DNA of 64,000 nucleotides from a virus. This document shows positions 1 to 7,724 of the stretch, in pieces. The translations under genes were made by a program, and so were the position numbers. The notes below the pieces were generated by a model. That model had not been told where the DNA came from and made no database searches. It saw only the letters and a program-made list of their open reading frames with translations. The stretch spans positions 248,001-312,000 of the IMG/VR virus record IMGVR_UViG_3300003877_000001. The stretch is one strand, 5' to 3'. How positions within the stretch are numbered: position 1 is the first letter of the stretch; each line of letters begins with the position of its first letter.

Positions 1-1833
1 ATCAACTCTTTTCACTGGAAGTCCTTTATGTTTGGTTGATGCAAAATCTTCAACATCATCTGGTTTCATTTCTTTTGCAACCTTTTCAACCGATGCACTA
101 GGGTTTTCTAATTCACCCTTTTGTGCAGCATGAACCATACCCATAAATTGTTGTTGTTTTTTAGATTTTGCTTTTTCATTTAAATCATCAGCTTCACCCA
201 TTGGATTAATTGCTGTTTGATTTCTCATTACTTGTTGAAAAATTCTATCAATATCTATATTAGGTAAATGACTTAACATTTGTACATCACCAAATTTATT
301 TTTACCCTTTTGTATAATTTTCTTAATTTTTTCTTCTTTAGAATTAATTCCACCTAATAAATTATCCATTGAACCTCTAACATCCCCAATACCATCTTCA
401 CGTAATTCACCCTCACCGATTCCAAAACCACGTTTTAATTTACTAAACATACCTCTTTTTTCAGGATCATTAAATTTCTGACCTAATTGTTTGCTAATAT
501 TTTGTGCAACATTTTTAATATTATCATATGCTTTTTTTGCATTAGGATCGGTTGGTATTCTTTTTAGTAGAGTATCCATTTGTTGATATGCATTTTTCAA
601 TTGGTGTTGCTGCATTTGTTTATTATCTGTCATATCAAATTCAGCCATAGGAACACGACTCATATCATTTGGAGAATCCATACCCTCATTTAAACTATTA
701 TAAATATCTTTGAACATATTGGTGTTAACTATATAATTTTCACCAATAATTTCACCACCTTTCCAAGCTGGTTTATTTGTTACATTGTCTTTACTCTTTT
801 TACGGAAAGGACCTTCATAAGCACCTGAACTTGCACTAGTTGTGGTTTCATCTAATTGTTCTTCACAATCCTCACAATTATCGCAACCACAATCTTCATC
901 AACGATGTTTTTTGGTTTATTGTCTTTAGATGATGTAAATGCACCTAATGATTTATTTTCATATACATTATTTTTTGCACCTAATGCTGTTGAAAATGCA
1001 CCTGATGATGCTGCACCAGTAGTTTCTTTTATTTCATATTCATATTGATTTTCTACATATTCATCATCAACATTAATACTAACAGTATTATACTTTTTAT
1101 TTTTTTTGTCATAATCACCAACTTTAAGAGGATCAGTATCATTCATAGCCATTTTATTTGCTTGAGTAATTGATGCATCACTATTTGAAAAGTTATCATG
1201 TTGTTTAGTGATACCACCCTTTATATCTTCATTAGTATTATTCATTGTATCATATTTTTTATTTATTCTATGAGTTAAGTATTCTCTATCATCAAAAGTA
1301 CCACTACCATCTGTATTAAGATTATTATCCATTATACCATCTTCTTCAATCACACCAGTAAGTGAATTATTATGTGTTGGAGCATCACCTTCAGTTCTAG
1401 CTTTAGGTGCTGCTGAATTTTTTTGCATTTTTTCTTTACCCTTTTGTTGTAATTGGTTAATACCTGATTTGTCTCTACGTTCTTTTTCAGCAGGAATTGC
1501 ATTTAAATATTTTTGTCTATAACCAGCATCATTAGTAACATATTCATTAAACAACATATTCATAATTGTTTCATTATAATGATACCCATATTTTTCCTGC
1601 CCATCTTCAGACATCTCATTATATTTCGCATTTAGTTTTGGATCACTAAATACTAAACTTTCCATTTTACTTAAATCCCAAACCTTTTTCTTAAATGATT
1701 GTTCTTTTTCTGTTAAAACAGAATTTATTTCTGTGAGATTTACATTACCTTTACCTAATTGAGATGTAAAATCTTTTTCAATTGCTTTACCTGCCTTACC
1801 CAATGGTTTTTCATTTGTTGATTTAAAGTCCAT
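1..1833 (-). CDS. Large virion-type protein, C-terminus cut by window edge
   Basis: The minus strand is open from an ATG at 1833 to the left edge, 611 codons without a stop, so this is a real gene whose end lies outside the window. I do not recognise a named family. The product is hydrophilic and rich in Asn, Asp, Lys and Gln. In the middle it has low-complexity, repeated segments of the type ETTGAASSGAF and ETTTSASSGAYEGPF, separated by an acidic Cys cluster (CGCDNCEDCEE). SSGAY/GPF-like repeats are familiar from large structural proteins of big phages, so a virion or scaffold role is inferred. It follows the next small gene with a 4-nt gap, in one transcription unit led by the late-type motif at 2067. 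Confidence 0.7.
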   Translation of the reverse strand, partial: MDFKSTNEKPLGKAGKAIEKDFTSQLGKGNVNLTEINSVLTEKEQSFKKKVWDLSKMESLVFSDPKLNAKYNEMSEDGQEKYGYHYNETIMNMLFNEYVTNDAGYRQKYLNAIPAEKERRDKSGINQLQQKGKEKMQKNSAAPKARTEGDAPTHNNSLTGVIEEDGIMDNNLNTDGSGTFDDREYLTHRINKKYDTMNNTNEDIKGGITKQHDNFSNSDASITQANKMAMNDTDPLKVGDYDKKNKKYNTVSINVDDEYVENQYEYEIKETTGAASSGAFSTALGAKNNVYENKSLGAFTSSKDNKPKNIVDEDCGCDNCEDCEEQLDETTTSASSGAYEGPFRKKSKDNVTNKPAWKGGEIIGENYIVNTNMFKDIYNSLNEGMDSPNDMSRVPMAEFDMTDNKQMQQHQLKNAYQQMDTLLKRIPTDPNAKKAYDNIKNVAQNISKQLGQKFNDPEKRGMFSKLKRGFGIGEGELREDGIGDVRGSMDNLLGGINSKEEKIKKIIQKGKNKFGDVQMLSHLPNIDIDRIFQQVMRNQTAINPMGEADDLNEKAKSKKQQQFMGMVHAAQKGELENPSASVEKVAKEMKPDDVEDFASTKHKGLPVKRVD

Positions 1834-1837
1834 ATTC

Positions 1838-2050
1838 TTATTTTATATCACTTTGCCAAACTCCTTTTCTCACCCATAAAAATTCTGCTAGTTTGCTTAA
1901 ACCATTTTTTACTATGTTATTAACTTCTTTTCTAGCATCACTCCCTTGTTTAGAAAGCATCTTCTTTACTTCTCTTTCTAATTCGTTTTTTACGAATGAT
2001 TTGAGTTCATCATTAATTATTCTACTTAATTCTTCTTTCGTATATTGCAT
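1838..2050 (-). CDS. Small helical protein, unknown function
   Basis: A 70-residue protein starting MQYTKEELSR. An upstream in-frame ATG at 2062 would add four residues, but it lies only 4 nt from the late-type motif at 2067-2075. The ATG at 2050 gives the 16-nt spacing seen at many other genes, so I prefer it. The sequence is predicted helical and charged (ELKSFVKNELEREVKKML) and could oligomerise. It sits 4 nt before the long virion-type gene on its left and is probably co-transcribed with it. No family is recognised. Confidence 0.65.
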   Translation of the reverse strand: MQYTKEELSRIINDELKSFVKNELEREVKKMLSKQGSDARKEVNNIVKNGLSKLAEFLWVRKGVWQSDIK

Positions 2051-2066
2051 ATTTGCTGCCATATAT

Positions 2067-2075
2067 TATAAATAC
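2067..2075 (-). promoter_or_regulatory. Late-type promoter motif GTATTTATA
   Basis: On the minus strand this reads AGTATTTATA, directly after the terminator at 2084-2116 and 16 nt before the ATG at 2050. It matches the same nonamer found before many other genes here. Promoter function is inferred from position. Confidence 0.55.
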
Positions 2076-2083
2076 TAATAAAA

Positions 2084-2116
2084 AGCAAAAAACGCATAAC
2101 TTCTAGGCTATACGTT
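2084..2116 (-). terminator. Intrinsic terminator after the 2166 gene
   Basis: On the minus strand AACGTATA pairs with TATGCGTT (one G-U pair) and is followed by a T run. It closes the unit ending at 2166, just before the late-type motif at 2067. Confidence 0.6.
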
Positions 2117-2152
2117 TCTCGATTTCCTTCTTCCGAATGGTAAGATGAACTT
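2117..2152 (-). other. Conserved 3'-UTR box, copy 1
   Basis: This segment lies between the stop codon at 2166 and the terminator. On the minus strand it contains ATCTTACCAT, a short spacer, then GGAAGAA. The same two blocks in the same order, again between a stop codon and a terminator hairpin, occur at 36621-36656. Its function is unknown. Confidence 0.5.
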
Positions 2153-2165
2153 TAGTTTATTTTTA

Positions 2166-2942
2166 TTATCTAGTAACTGCACCAAGTCCAAAACCAGCAG
2201 CACCAACTAATATATATTTACCGTTAATTTTGATCCATCTACCAAACTTTTGCCAACCACTAGGATTAACTAATTCTTTACTAATAGATGGTATTGCATA
2301 ACTTTCCACATTATTAACAACATAATATGGATTTGTATTCATAACTGAAAATGATATTGGATAATCCTTTCTTTTATTTTTATCAAATGTAAAACTTATT
2401 GTTTGTGTATTTGGAAAATCTATTTTTTTGAAATTGATTTGTGGTTGTGCAGTTAATGGATATGGTCTTACTGCAAGTATATCAATATTATAAACAAAAT
2501 TTAGTGTAGTATCTATTTGAGTAAATGAAATTAAATTTTTTGTAGTATCAATATCTGTTGCACCAGCAACAACAACATTAAGAGAATCAATTAAACTATT
2601 ATATTCAATTCTTGCTGCTGCCCAAATTTCTTTTTCACCTTTCCATTCTTTATTTAAATTACTGATTGTATTTAAAAGTGCTTCTTGATTTTTATTTAAT
2701 CCAACATTTTCTGCTGTTAAATTACCAAGAGTACCTTGAAGTGTTCTTTTTTCTGAAACCCAATTTCCTTCTTTATTTTTATATGTTTTCACACTATCTT
2801 GTAGTGCTTCTCTTAATTTTAATTCAGTTTCATATTTTTTACCATCTTTTGATCTTTTATTTAAATGGTAATTTATTCCAAAACCCATTAAAATAATTAA
2901 TATTACAATAACAAGTCTTTCATTTGTAAATATATTTTTCAT
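2166..2942 (-). CDS. Membrane-anchored coiled-coil protein
   Basis: A 258-residue protein. Residues about 8-24 form one hydrophobic helix (RLVIVILIILMGFGINYHL) after a short basic start, so it is likely anchored with the bulk outside the cytoplasm. Residues about 40-125 are charged and heptad-like, consistent with a coiled coil. A beta-rich section follows, and the end is a glycine-rich hydrophobic stretch (ILVGAAGFGLGAV) that might be a second membrane contact. I know no exact family. A TM-plus-coiled-coil layout occurs in phage lysis and virion-assembly proteins, but this does not settle the role. It is 5 nt from the gene on its right and ends at a terminator. Confidence 0.7.
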   Translation of the reverse strand: MKNIFTNERLVIVILIILMGFGINYHLNKRSKDGKKYETELKLREALQDSVKTYKNKEGNWVSEKRTLQGTLGNLTAENVGLNKNQEALLNTISNLNKEWKGEKEIWAAARIEYNSLIDSLNVVVAGATDIDTTKNLISFTQIDTTLNFVYNIDILAVRPYPLTAQPQINFKKIDFPNTQTISFTFDKNKRKDYPISFSVMNTNPYYVVNNVESYAIPSISKELVNPSGWQKFGRWIKINGKYILVGAAGFGLGAVTR

Positions 2943-2947
2943 TTTTT

Positions 2948-3436
2948 TTAATTAAATAATTGATCTCTCCAATATTTGTAGAATATATTATAATAATCTT
3001 CTAATTTATTAATAACATCCTCATTTTCTTTATCTTGTGCATCAAAATCATTAAGATAATTAATTTCAACACCACTTGAATCTTCTTGTGGTGTTACTTT
3101 ATATACAAACTGAATTTGATTATCAATAGTTCCAGAAAACATTACACCGTTACTATATACATTTAAATCATTATACTCGATAGTTACATTGTTTTGATCA
3201 AAATAATGTGACATTTTATCTTCTTCATTGTTTTTATCAACACTAGTTGTCATATTTTGTTGAACATCTTCATTTAAATTTAAAAGTGGTCTATCTTTTA
3301 TTTTTCTCATTTTACCAAGCATATCACGCATAGTCATATCTTTTTTAGTTTCTTCAACTGGAACTTTAGTAGATTTAACAGGTTCTTTACCATACATAAT
3401 TGCTAAATATTTTCTCATTTCTATTGGTGCTGACAT
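2948..3436 (-). CDS. Unknown acidic protein
   Basis: 162 residues beginning MSAPIEMRKYLAIMYG. The first half is basic and disordered-looking (VKSTKVPVEETKKDMTMRDM); the second half is acidic with probable beta structure and an aromatic C-terminus (YYNIFYKYWRDQLF). No family is recognised. A late-type motif lies 14 nt upstream of the ATG, so it likely starts a unit that continues into the membrane protein at 2166. It may be virion-associated, by location only. Confidence 0.7.
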   Translation of the reverse strand: MSAPIEMRKYLAIMYGKEPVKSTKVPVEETKKDMTMRDMLGKMRKIKDRPLLNLNEDVQQNMTTSVDKNNEEDKMSHYFDQNNVTIEYNDLNVYSNGVMFSGTIDNQIQFVYKVTPQEDSSGVEINYLNDFDAQDKENEDVINKLEDYYNIFYKYWRDQLFN

Positions 3437-3450
3437 AATTTTGTATTTCT

Positions 3451-3459
3451 TATAAATAC
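3451..3459 (-). promoter_or_regulatory. Late-type promoter motif GTATTTATA
   Basis: Minus-strand AGTATTTATAA, 14 nt before the ATG at 3436. The leader between them is A-rich and has no Shine-Dalgarno box. Confidence 0.55.
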
Positions 3460-3470
3460 TAAGTATCTAC

Positions 3471-3797
3471 TTAAATTACGTTAGCAACATAACAAGCTAA
3501 CTCCCAACCCTTATTTGTTGGTTGAAAACGTGCTATTGGGGAATAATAACTTTTATTATTTGAAAAATGTGGGTCGATTATTTTTTGTGCAGTTAGCATA
3601 TTAATATTGCAATCTTCAAAAACTAATATTTTCTTACCTTCATAATTAGTACAGTCAGGGTATACAATTTCCACAACTAATTTATATCCAACTTGAAGAC
3701 TTCTAATAATTTCATAATTACTAGGGTCTGGATTAGGTAGTTTATTTGGTTCTGCATTATCAAATGAACTATTTGACATCATTGGTGTTACTCCCAT
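3471..3797 (-). CDS. Unknown small protein
   Basis: 108 residues. A polar N-terminus (MGVTPMMSNSSFDNAEPN) precedes a compact region with alternating hydrophobic residues and two Cys (YPDCTNYEGKKILVFEDC). No motif ties it to a known family. Its ATG overlaps the stop of the amidase-like gene on its right by one base, so the two are translationally coupled. It ends the short operon that includes dCMP deaminase. Confidence 0.65.
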   Translation of the reverse strand: MGVTPMMSNSSFDNAEPNKLPNPDPSNYEIIRSLQVGYKLVVEIVYPDCTNYEGKKILVFEDCNINMLTAQKIIDPHFSNNKSYYSPIARFQPTNKGWELACYVANVI

Positions 3798-4402
3798 TAT
3801 ATTTCTATTTCTAAATCTTCTAAAAAGGTTCTAAAATCAAATGAAGGATTTAAATCAGTATAATCACTATTATAATTACTTCTGGTTACTATTCCCTCAT
3901 ATTTCAATGTATTTTCATAATATACATTAAAACCTAAACAATCTAATTCAATATCAAATTCTTTAATTAAAAATTTACATAACTCAACAGTCGAATTATA
4001 TTGTTTTTCAGTATATTGTTCCCAATATGTATGACCATTCCACTTTCTTTCATACATCAATTCTTCAGGACATACATCATGAACCCAATTAAGATATTTA
4101 CTTGTTTCATAATCATAGAAAAGCATCCCCATATTTTCTAATACTATTGATATTGATTTTTTATCAATTTCTTTATTACCCATATAATCTGAATAATATT
4201 TTGGATCATAATGTTGGAATATTTTTCCTTCTCTACTTATGGTGTATGTGCACCAGCTTTTACCATTACCACCATCTTTATGTTTTAATCTATTTATGTG
4301 AAGATTATCTTTTCTAAGACTACCAGCTAATATTATTTGTGTTTTATCATATTTTGCTTTGTAGAAATTATCTATTTTATATGTATCTCTATCTATCTTC
4401 AT
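3797..4402 (-). CDS. Amidase_2-like cell-wall hydrolase (possible endolysin), zinc site altered
   Basis: 201 residues. The layout resembles N-acetylmuramoyl-L-alanine amidases of the amidase_2/PGRP fold: a first strand (QIILAGSL), then WCTYTISREGKIFQHYDP, corresponding to the usual 'Y.I.rdG.iyq' segment, then KKSISIVLENMG, corresponding to 'siGIel.N'. The C-terminal VTRSNYNSDYTDLNPSF resembles the 'H...DPG..F' end. The two zinc histidines expected near residue 26 and in the C-terminal block are not visible (A26, and no His near the NPSF block). It may therefore use another chemistry, or bind without cutting. It overlaps its neighbours by 14 nt and 1 nt. Confidence 0.5.
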   Translation of the reverse strand: MKIDRDTYKIDNFYKAKYDKTQIILAGSLRKDNLHINRLKHKDGGNGKSWCTYTISREGKIFQHYDPKYYSDYMGNKEIDKKSISIVLENMGMLFYDYETSKYLNWVHDVCPEELMYERKWNGHTYWEQYTEKQYNSTVELCKFLIKEFDIELDCLGFNVYYENTLKYEGIVTRSNYNSDYTDLNPSFDFRTFLEDLEIEI

Positions 4403-4598
4403 GACTCAAAATACCTTCACAACTTGCACCTTTAAATACCGTAGTACCTTGTTCATCTTGATATCCATGATATTCTTTTCCAAGATTAAAATCAATATTA
4501 TTTATTTTAATATCTTCAACTTCGTTTAGATGTTTAATAATAATTTCTTTAATTTCATCATTACTTAATTCGACAGTTATATTTCTCTCAACTTTCAT
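4389..4598 (-). CDS. Small phage protein, unknown function
   Basis: 69 residues from the ATG at 4598 (MKVERNITVELSNDEI). A longer reading from 4676 exists but lies wholly inside the deaminase gene, so I reject it. The pattern of a beta strand, a helix (DEIKEIIIKHL) and a two-strand end resembles many small phage proteins with no assigned role. It overlaps the deaminase stop by 11 nt and the amidase-like gene by 14 nt. Confidence 0.6.
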   Translation of the reverse strand: MKVERNITVELSNDEIKEIIIKHLNEVEDIKINNIDFNLGKEYHGYQDEQGTTVFKGASCEGILSHEDR

Positions 4599-5187
4599 TT
4601 CCAATATTTTTAATCCAATAATTACCATTTTTAATTTCTTCTTCAGATGGTCTATCACCACCACCCAATTGTTCAACTTTCGTTTTTAGAAATTCTTCAA
4701 TTTCATTTTTAGGAACATCACCAACATCTATCATATATGTTCTACTTAATGGTGTGAAAATTTCAACACCAGCTTCTTTTAATTTTTGTTGTGAAATTTT
4801 AAATTCATGACCGTATTTTTCATCTTCAAAATTTGGGTCTTTACTAACTACAATTCTTTTAATTCCTGAATTAATAATATTTCCTGCACATCTAGCACAC
4901 GGAAATAAATTAAGATACATGATTGTGTTTTTAGTTGCAACACCTATTCTTGCAGCATTGGTAATAGCATTTTCTTCAGCGTGTACAGTCCAATCATATT
5001 TTGCAGGTCTTTCATGCCTTTCATCAATATCATCGTCTACACCTGATGGAAATCCATTATAACCGAAAGATACTACACGTTTGTCATCATTAACAATAAC
5101 AGCACCAACACCTCTTGATTTATCTTTACTCCAATCAGAAATATATTCTGCTAATTCTAAAAATCTTTTATCCCAATCAACTTTCAT
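4588..5187 (-). CDS. Deoxycytidylate (dCMP) deaminase
   Basis: 199 residues. It converts dCMP to dUMP for thymidylate synthesis. Zinc-dependent cytidine deaminase motifs are clear: H69-A-E71 (zinc ligand and catalytic Glu) and P96-C-A-R-C100 (two zinc Cys). SRGVGAVIV and FGYNGFPSGVDD match T4 gpcd-type enzymes. The C-terminal 50 residues extend beyond the catalytic fold. Its ATG overlaps the end of the zinc-ribbon gene (5177-6214), and it belongs to the operon under the host-type promoter at 6239-6269. Supplying dNTPs is a typical early job. Confidence 0.93.
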   Translation of the reverse strand: MKVDWDKRFLELAEYISDWSKDKSRGVGAVIVNDDKRVVSFGYNGFPSGVDDDIDERHERPAKYDWTVHAEENAITNAARIGVATKNTIMYLNLFPCARCAGNIINSGIKRIVVSKDPNFEDEKYGHEFKISQQKLKEAGVEIFTPLSRTYMIDVGDVPKNEIEEFLKTKVEQLGGGDRPSEEEIKNGNYWIKNIGNES

Positions 5188-6214
5188 TAGTTTGTGGTTT
5201 ACGTGCTTCTTCTAAGTCTTCCAAGCTAATTCTAATTGCTTTAATTGCTTTGACTTTAGGTGATAACATACCCATATTTTTATTTTTTGGTACTTTTACC
5301 CATTCTATAACATCACCCTTTTCAAGTACATTAAGTTTAGAATCGTCTTGATCTACTGGATTCGGAAAAATAATATCAAAATAATTAACATCTTTAAATG
5401 TTTTTTCTTCAAGACTTATTCCACTAAACATAAATTTAAGAAATTCAATATTACTAAATTCATTTAATGGTTTAGATGGTGGTTCATAATAAAACCCACT
5501 ATTAGTACCATATCCAATCATATTTCTAGGATTTGGTGGTGGTGGGGGTTGTGGTATTACAGATTCTCCAACTTTACGAACAACAGATGCTGCTTCTCTA
5601 ATACTATCAGTAAAAACATTACTACCTTGAAATTGTTGTTGTGCTTGTTGTTGTTTATAATGTTGTCTATTCACAATATTATCATATTCAGATTTTATTC
5701 TATCTATTTCACTAGTGAGAGTATTTTCACCATCAGCAATATTATCTAATTTTGCTTGTTGATTAGCAAAATTTTTCATTGCTTTTGCTCGTCTTTTTTC
5801 TGCATTCCCTAATGCTTCTTCCATATCATTTAAAAATCCCATATCAATAATTTTATCTGTTAAACTTCTTTCTGTATAGTCTCCTGCATATCCCCCAATC
5901 CCAATATTATTATTTCCAGTTGCACAACTAACATATCCTTGTGCAGTTGAATAATGTCCAGTTGCACAACTACCCACCATTGGTTTCTTAATTTCAATTA
6001 TTTCACCACAATCTAAACACTTCAATGCTGGTACTTTAATCTCATTAACTTTAGCAATTTCAAAATCATTTATTTGTTGAAATCTACTATTAGATATTGG
6101 GTGATGTGTTTCAATTACTGTATGTTTTACAGCCTCAACCTTTGTAGTATTATTATGTTTACATTGTTTTTTTCTTTCACCCATGATTAAATTGGATATA
6201 ACAGGTAATGCCAT
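5177..6214 (-). CDS. Zinc-ribbon and coiled-coil protein, unknown
   Basis: 345 residues. The N-terminal 70 residues have Cys/His pairs (CKHN near 18; CLDCGE near 66) that could bind one zinc. Next come two short similar units, SCATGHYSTAQGYV and SCATGNNNIGIGGY. Residues about 125-200 are a charged coiled coil ending in a Gln-rich stretch, followed by a proline run (PQPPPPPNPR). The C-terminus is globular. I do not know the family. It is the first gene behind a host-type promoter, so it is likely expressed early with the deaminase. An internal Met at residue 11 is an alternative start. Confidence 0.7.
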   Translation of the reverse strand: MALPVISNLIMGERKKQCKHNNTTKVEAVKHTVIETHHPISNSRFQQINDFEIAKVNEIKVPALKCLDCGEIIEIKKPMVGSCATGHYSTAQGYVSCATGNNNIGIGGYAGDYTERSLTDKIIDMGFLNDMEEALGNAEKRRAKAMKNFANQQAKLDNIADGENTLTSEIDRIKSEYDNIVNRQHYKQQQAQQQFQGSNVFTDSIREAASVVRKVGESVIPQPPPPPNPRNMIGYGTNSGFYYEPPSKPLNEFSNIEFLKFMFSGISLEEKTFKDVNYFDIIFPNPVDQDDSKLNVLEKGDVIEWVKVPKNKNMGMLSPKVKAIKAIRISLEDLEEARKPQTNES

Positions 6215-6238
6215 TTAATTTAATTTCATTTATAACAA

Positions 6239-6269
6239 CAAATATAAATTAAATTAATTTAAATAGCAA
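6239..6269 (-). promoter_or_regulatory. Bacteroidota-type early promoter
   Basis: On the minus strand TTG (6269-6267), a 20-nt spacer, then TATATTTG (6246-6239), matching the -33/-7 TTG...TAnnTTTG promoter of Bacteroidota. It drives the 6214 to 3471 operon. Confidence 0.65.
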
Positions 6270-6273
6270 TAGT

Positions 6274-7425
6274 TTAAGTTAAATTTTCCAATAAACGTAG
6301 GGTATCATCGAACTTATCGATTTTTTCTAATGCATCTTGATATGTAACAGCAGTTAATCTTCTAGTGCCATTTAGTTTAATAATTCCTAAATATTCCATA
6401 TCATTTAAAAAACTATCAAGAAATTTATTTGGACTTGGAATAGAACTTTTTTCTTTAATTAATTCTAATAGCTTTGTTTTACCAAGAATTTTTTGATCTT
6501 GACCTAACATACCTTCTTTAAATATGAATTTAATAAGTGTTCTATATCTATCACGTTTTTTGTGAGTAGTTTCCATATCTGCAATGTTAGACAAATATAC
6601 ATTATAATCGTAATACTTATCGAAATAAATACCTAATATTATTATGAATTCAATTGATGTTGATATTATTAAGAACAGTAAGATATTACTAATATCTTTA
6701 TCTTCATTTTCGGATTGTTCAGTTTCCTGTTTGCTTTGAAGTTTTCTTATTTCACCATTTAGTTCATTATCAATCGATGATATTCTAACATCATTAGCTG
6801 TAATACTTTCATTATTACTGTCAACTAAATCTTGTAATTCATTTCTAACTGTACGATAATTTAAAGGTGTTTCAGCAATTTTATCTCTATATTCCTTGTT
6901 TGATTCTCTATAACTATTATTATCATCAATCAAAGTTTGCTTTCTTTCTTGATAAACACGATTTACACTATCAATTTGAGTGTTTGCTACATTTTCTATA
7001 TTAACATTAATTTCTTTAGAAGTGGATGCAAAGTTAATTGCACCATTTAATGAGAAATAGAATGATGCACCTACAATACCTATTGAAAATATAGACCATC
7101 CAATTAGACTCTTATGCATCTTAAATTTATTTTTAACAATATCAAAAGATAAATTAGCTAAAATTTTTCTTTTTAATAGTTCAAAACCACTTAAAATTAA
7201 TACCGATATAAAACCAGCAAGATATGTTGAAGCATCACCTTGTACTAGATTTGCACTGATTGCAGTTAATAATGCTGGAAACACTAAAAAGAATGCAAAA
7301 AATATTGATCCTATGTTACCAACATATGAAAATATGTTAAGCCAAGTATCAACATCTTTGTTCTTTGTCTCAAAATCTTGACTTTTAATTTTATCTCTTA
7401 ATTCAGAATATTTATTTAAATCCAT
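6274..7425 (-). CDS. Polytopic membrane protein with long coiled coil
   Basis: 383 residues with about four membrane helices: two near 36-85 (SIFFAFFLVFPALLTAI; LAGFISVLILSGFELL), one near 110-130 (IGWSIFSIGIVGASFYF) and one near 250-270 (ILLFLIISTSIEFIIILGIYF). A charged segment of about 110 residues between the third and fourth is probably a coiled coil. The C-terminus looks like a small winged-helix or helical domain. No family is recognised. A late-type motif lies 14 nt before the ATG. The role could be envelope remodelling or superinfection control, but this is inference only. Confidence 0.7.
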   Translation of the reverse strand: MDLNKYSELRDKIKSQDFETKNKDVDTWLNIFSYVGNIGSIFFAFFLVFPALLTAISANLVQGDASTYLAGFISVLILSGFELLKRKILANLSFDIVKNKFKMHKSLIGWSIFSIGIVGASFYFSLNGAINFASTSKEINVNIENVANTQIDSVNRVYQERKQTLIDDNNSYRESNKEYRDKIAETPLNYRTVRNELQDLVDSNNESITANDVRISSIDNELNGEIRKLQSKQETEQSENEDKDISNILLFLIISTSIEFIIILGIYFDKYYDYNVYLSNIADMETTHKKRDRYRTLIKFIFKEGMLGQDQKILGKTKLLELIKEKSSIPSPNKFLDSFLNDMEYLGIIKLNGTRRLTAVTYQDALEKIDKFDDTLRLLENLT

Positions 7426-7439
7426 TTTAAAATCTTTAG

Positions 7440-7448
7440 TATAAATAC
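7440..7448 (-). promoter_or_regulatory. Late-type promoter motif GTATTTATA
   Basis: Minus-strand GAGTATTTATA, 14 nt before the ATG at 7425. It serves the membrane protein gene. Confidence 0.55.
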
Positions 7449-7472
7449 TCTATTTTATAGAAATTTATAAAA

Positions 7473-7724
7473 TTACGACACACTTTCAATCCAAGCTGCT
7501 GCCGTTTGAGTTCCTGTTTCAATTTCTGTAAGTCCCATATCTATTTGTACGTAGCATTCATTTTCAGCTATTAACTCACCAAATTTTTTATCTGAAACTC
7601 TTAGTACTATAATTATACTATCTATTGGTGTTATTCCTAAATTCTTTACGGCATGTGCTACTTGTGCAGCAACCTTACCTTCACTCATTTTTAAGTTCTT
7701 TCTATATATTACTTTTATTCTCAT
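7473..7724 (-). CDS. Minimal peptidyl-tRNA hydrolase, PTH2 family
   Basis: 83 residues, about 30 shorter than usual archaeal/eukaryotic Pth2 (about 115). The hallmark LKMSEGKVAAQVAHA at residues about 11-25 corresponds to the conserved 'LkMgkGKiAAQcaHA' motif, and the C-terminal DMGLTEIETGTQTAAAW to 'DAGrTqi..GT.Tv'. Pth2 cleaves peptidyl-tRNA to free tRNA after abortive translation. The missing residues come from the central helices. Its ATG abuts the stop of the Mre11-Rad50 gene, so it is in the same early operon. Together with the CCA-adding enzyme and 2H phosphoesterase it suggests the phage looks after the tRNA pool. Confidence 0.85.
   Translation of the reverse strand: MRIKVIYRKNLKMSEGKVAAQVAHAVKNLGITPIDSIIIVLRVSDKKFGELIAENECYVQIDMGLTEIETGTQTAAAWIESVS

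Noticed and set aside
842-1048. 68-codon plus-strand reading frame rich in Ser
   Set aside because: It lies antisense to the long minus-strand gene 1-1833, has low-complexity composition and no promoter-like motif.
4599-4676. N-terminal extension of the small gene 4389-4598
   Set aside because: It lies wholly inside the deaminase coding sequence; the ATG at 4598 gives normal operon overlap.
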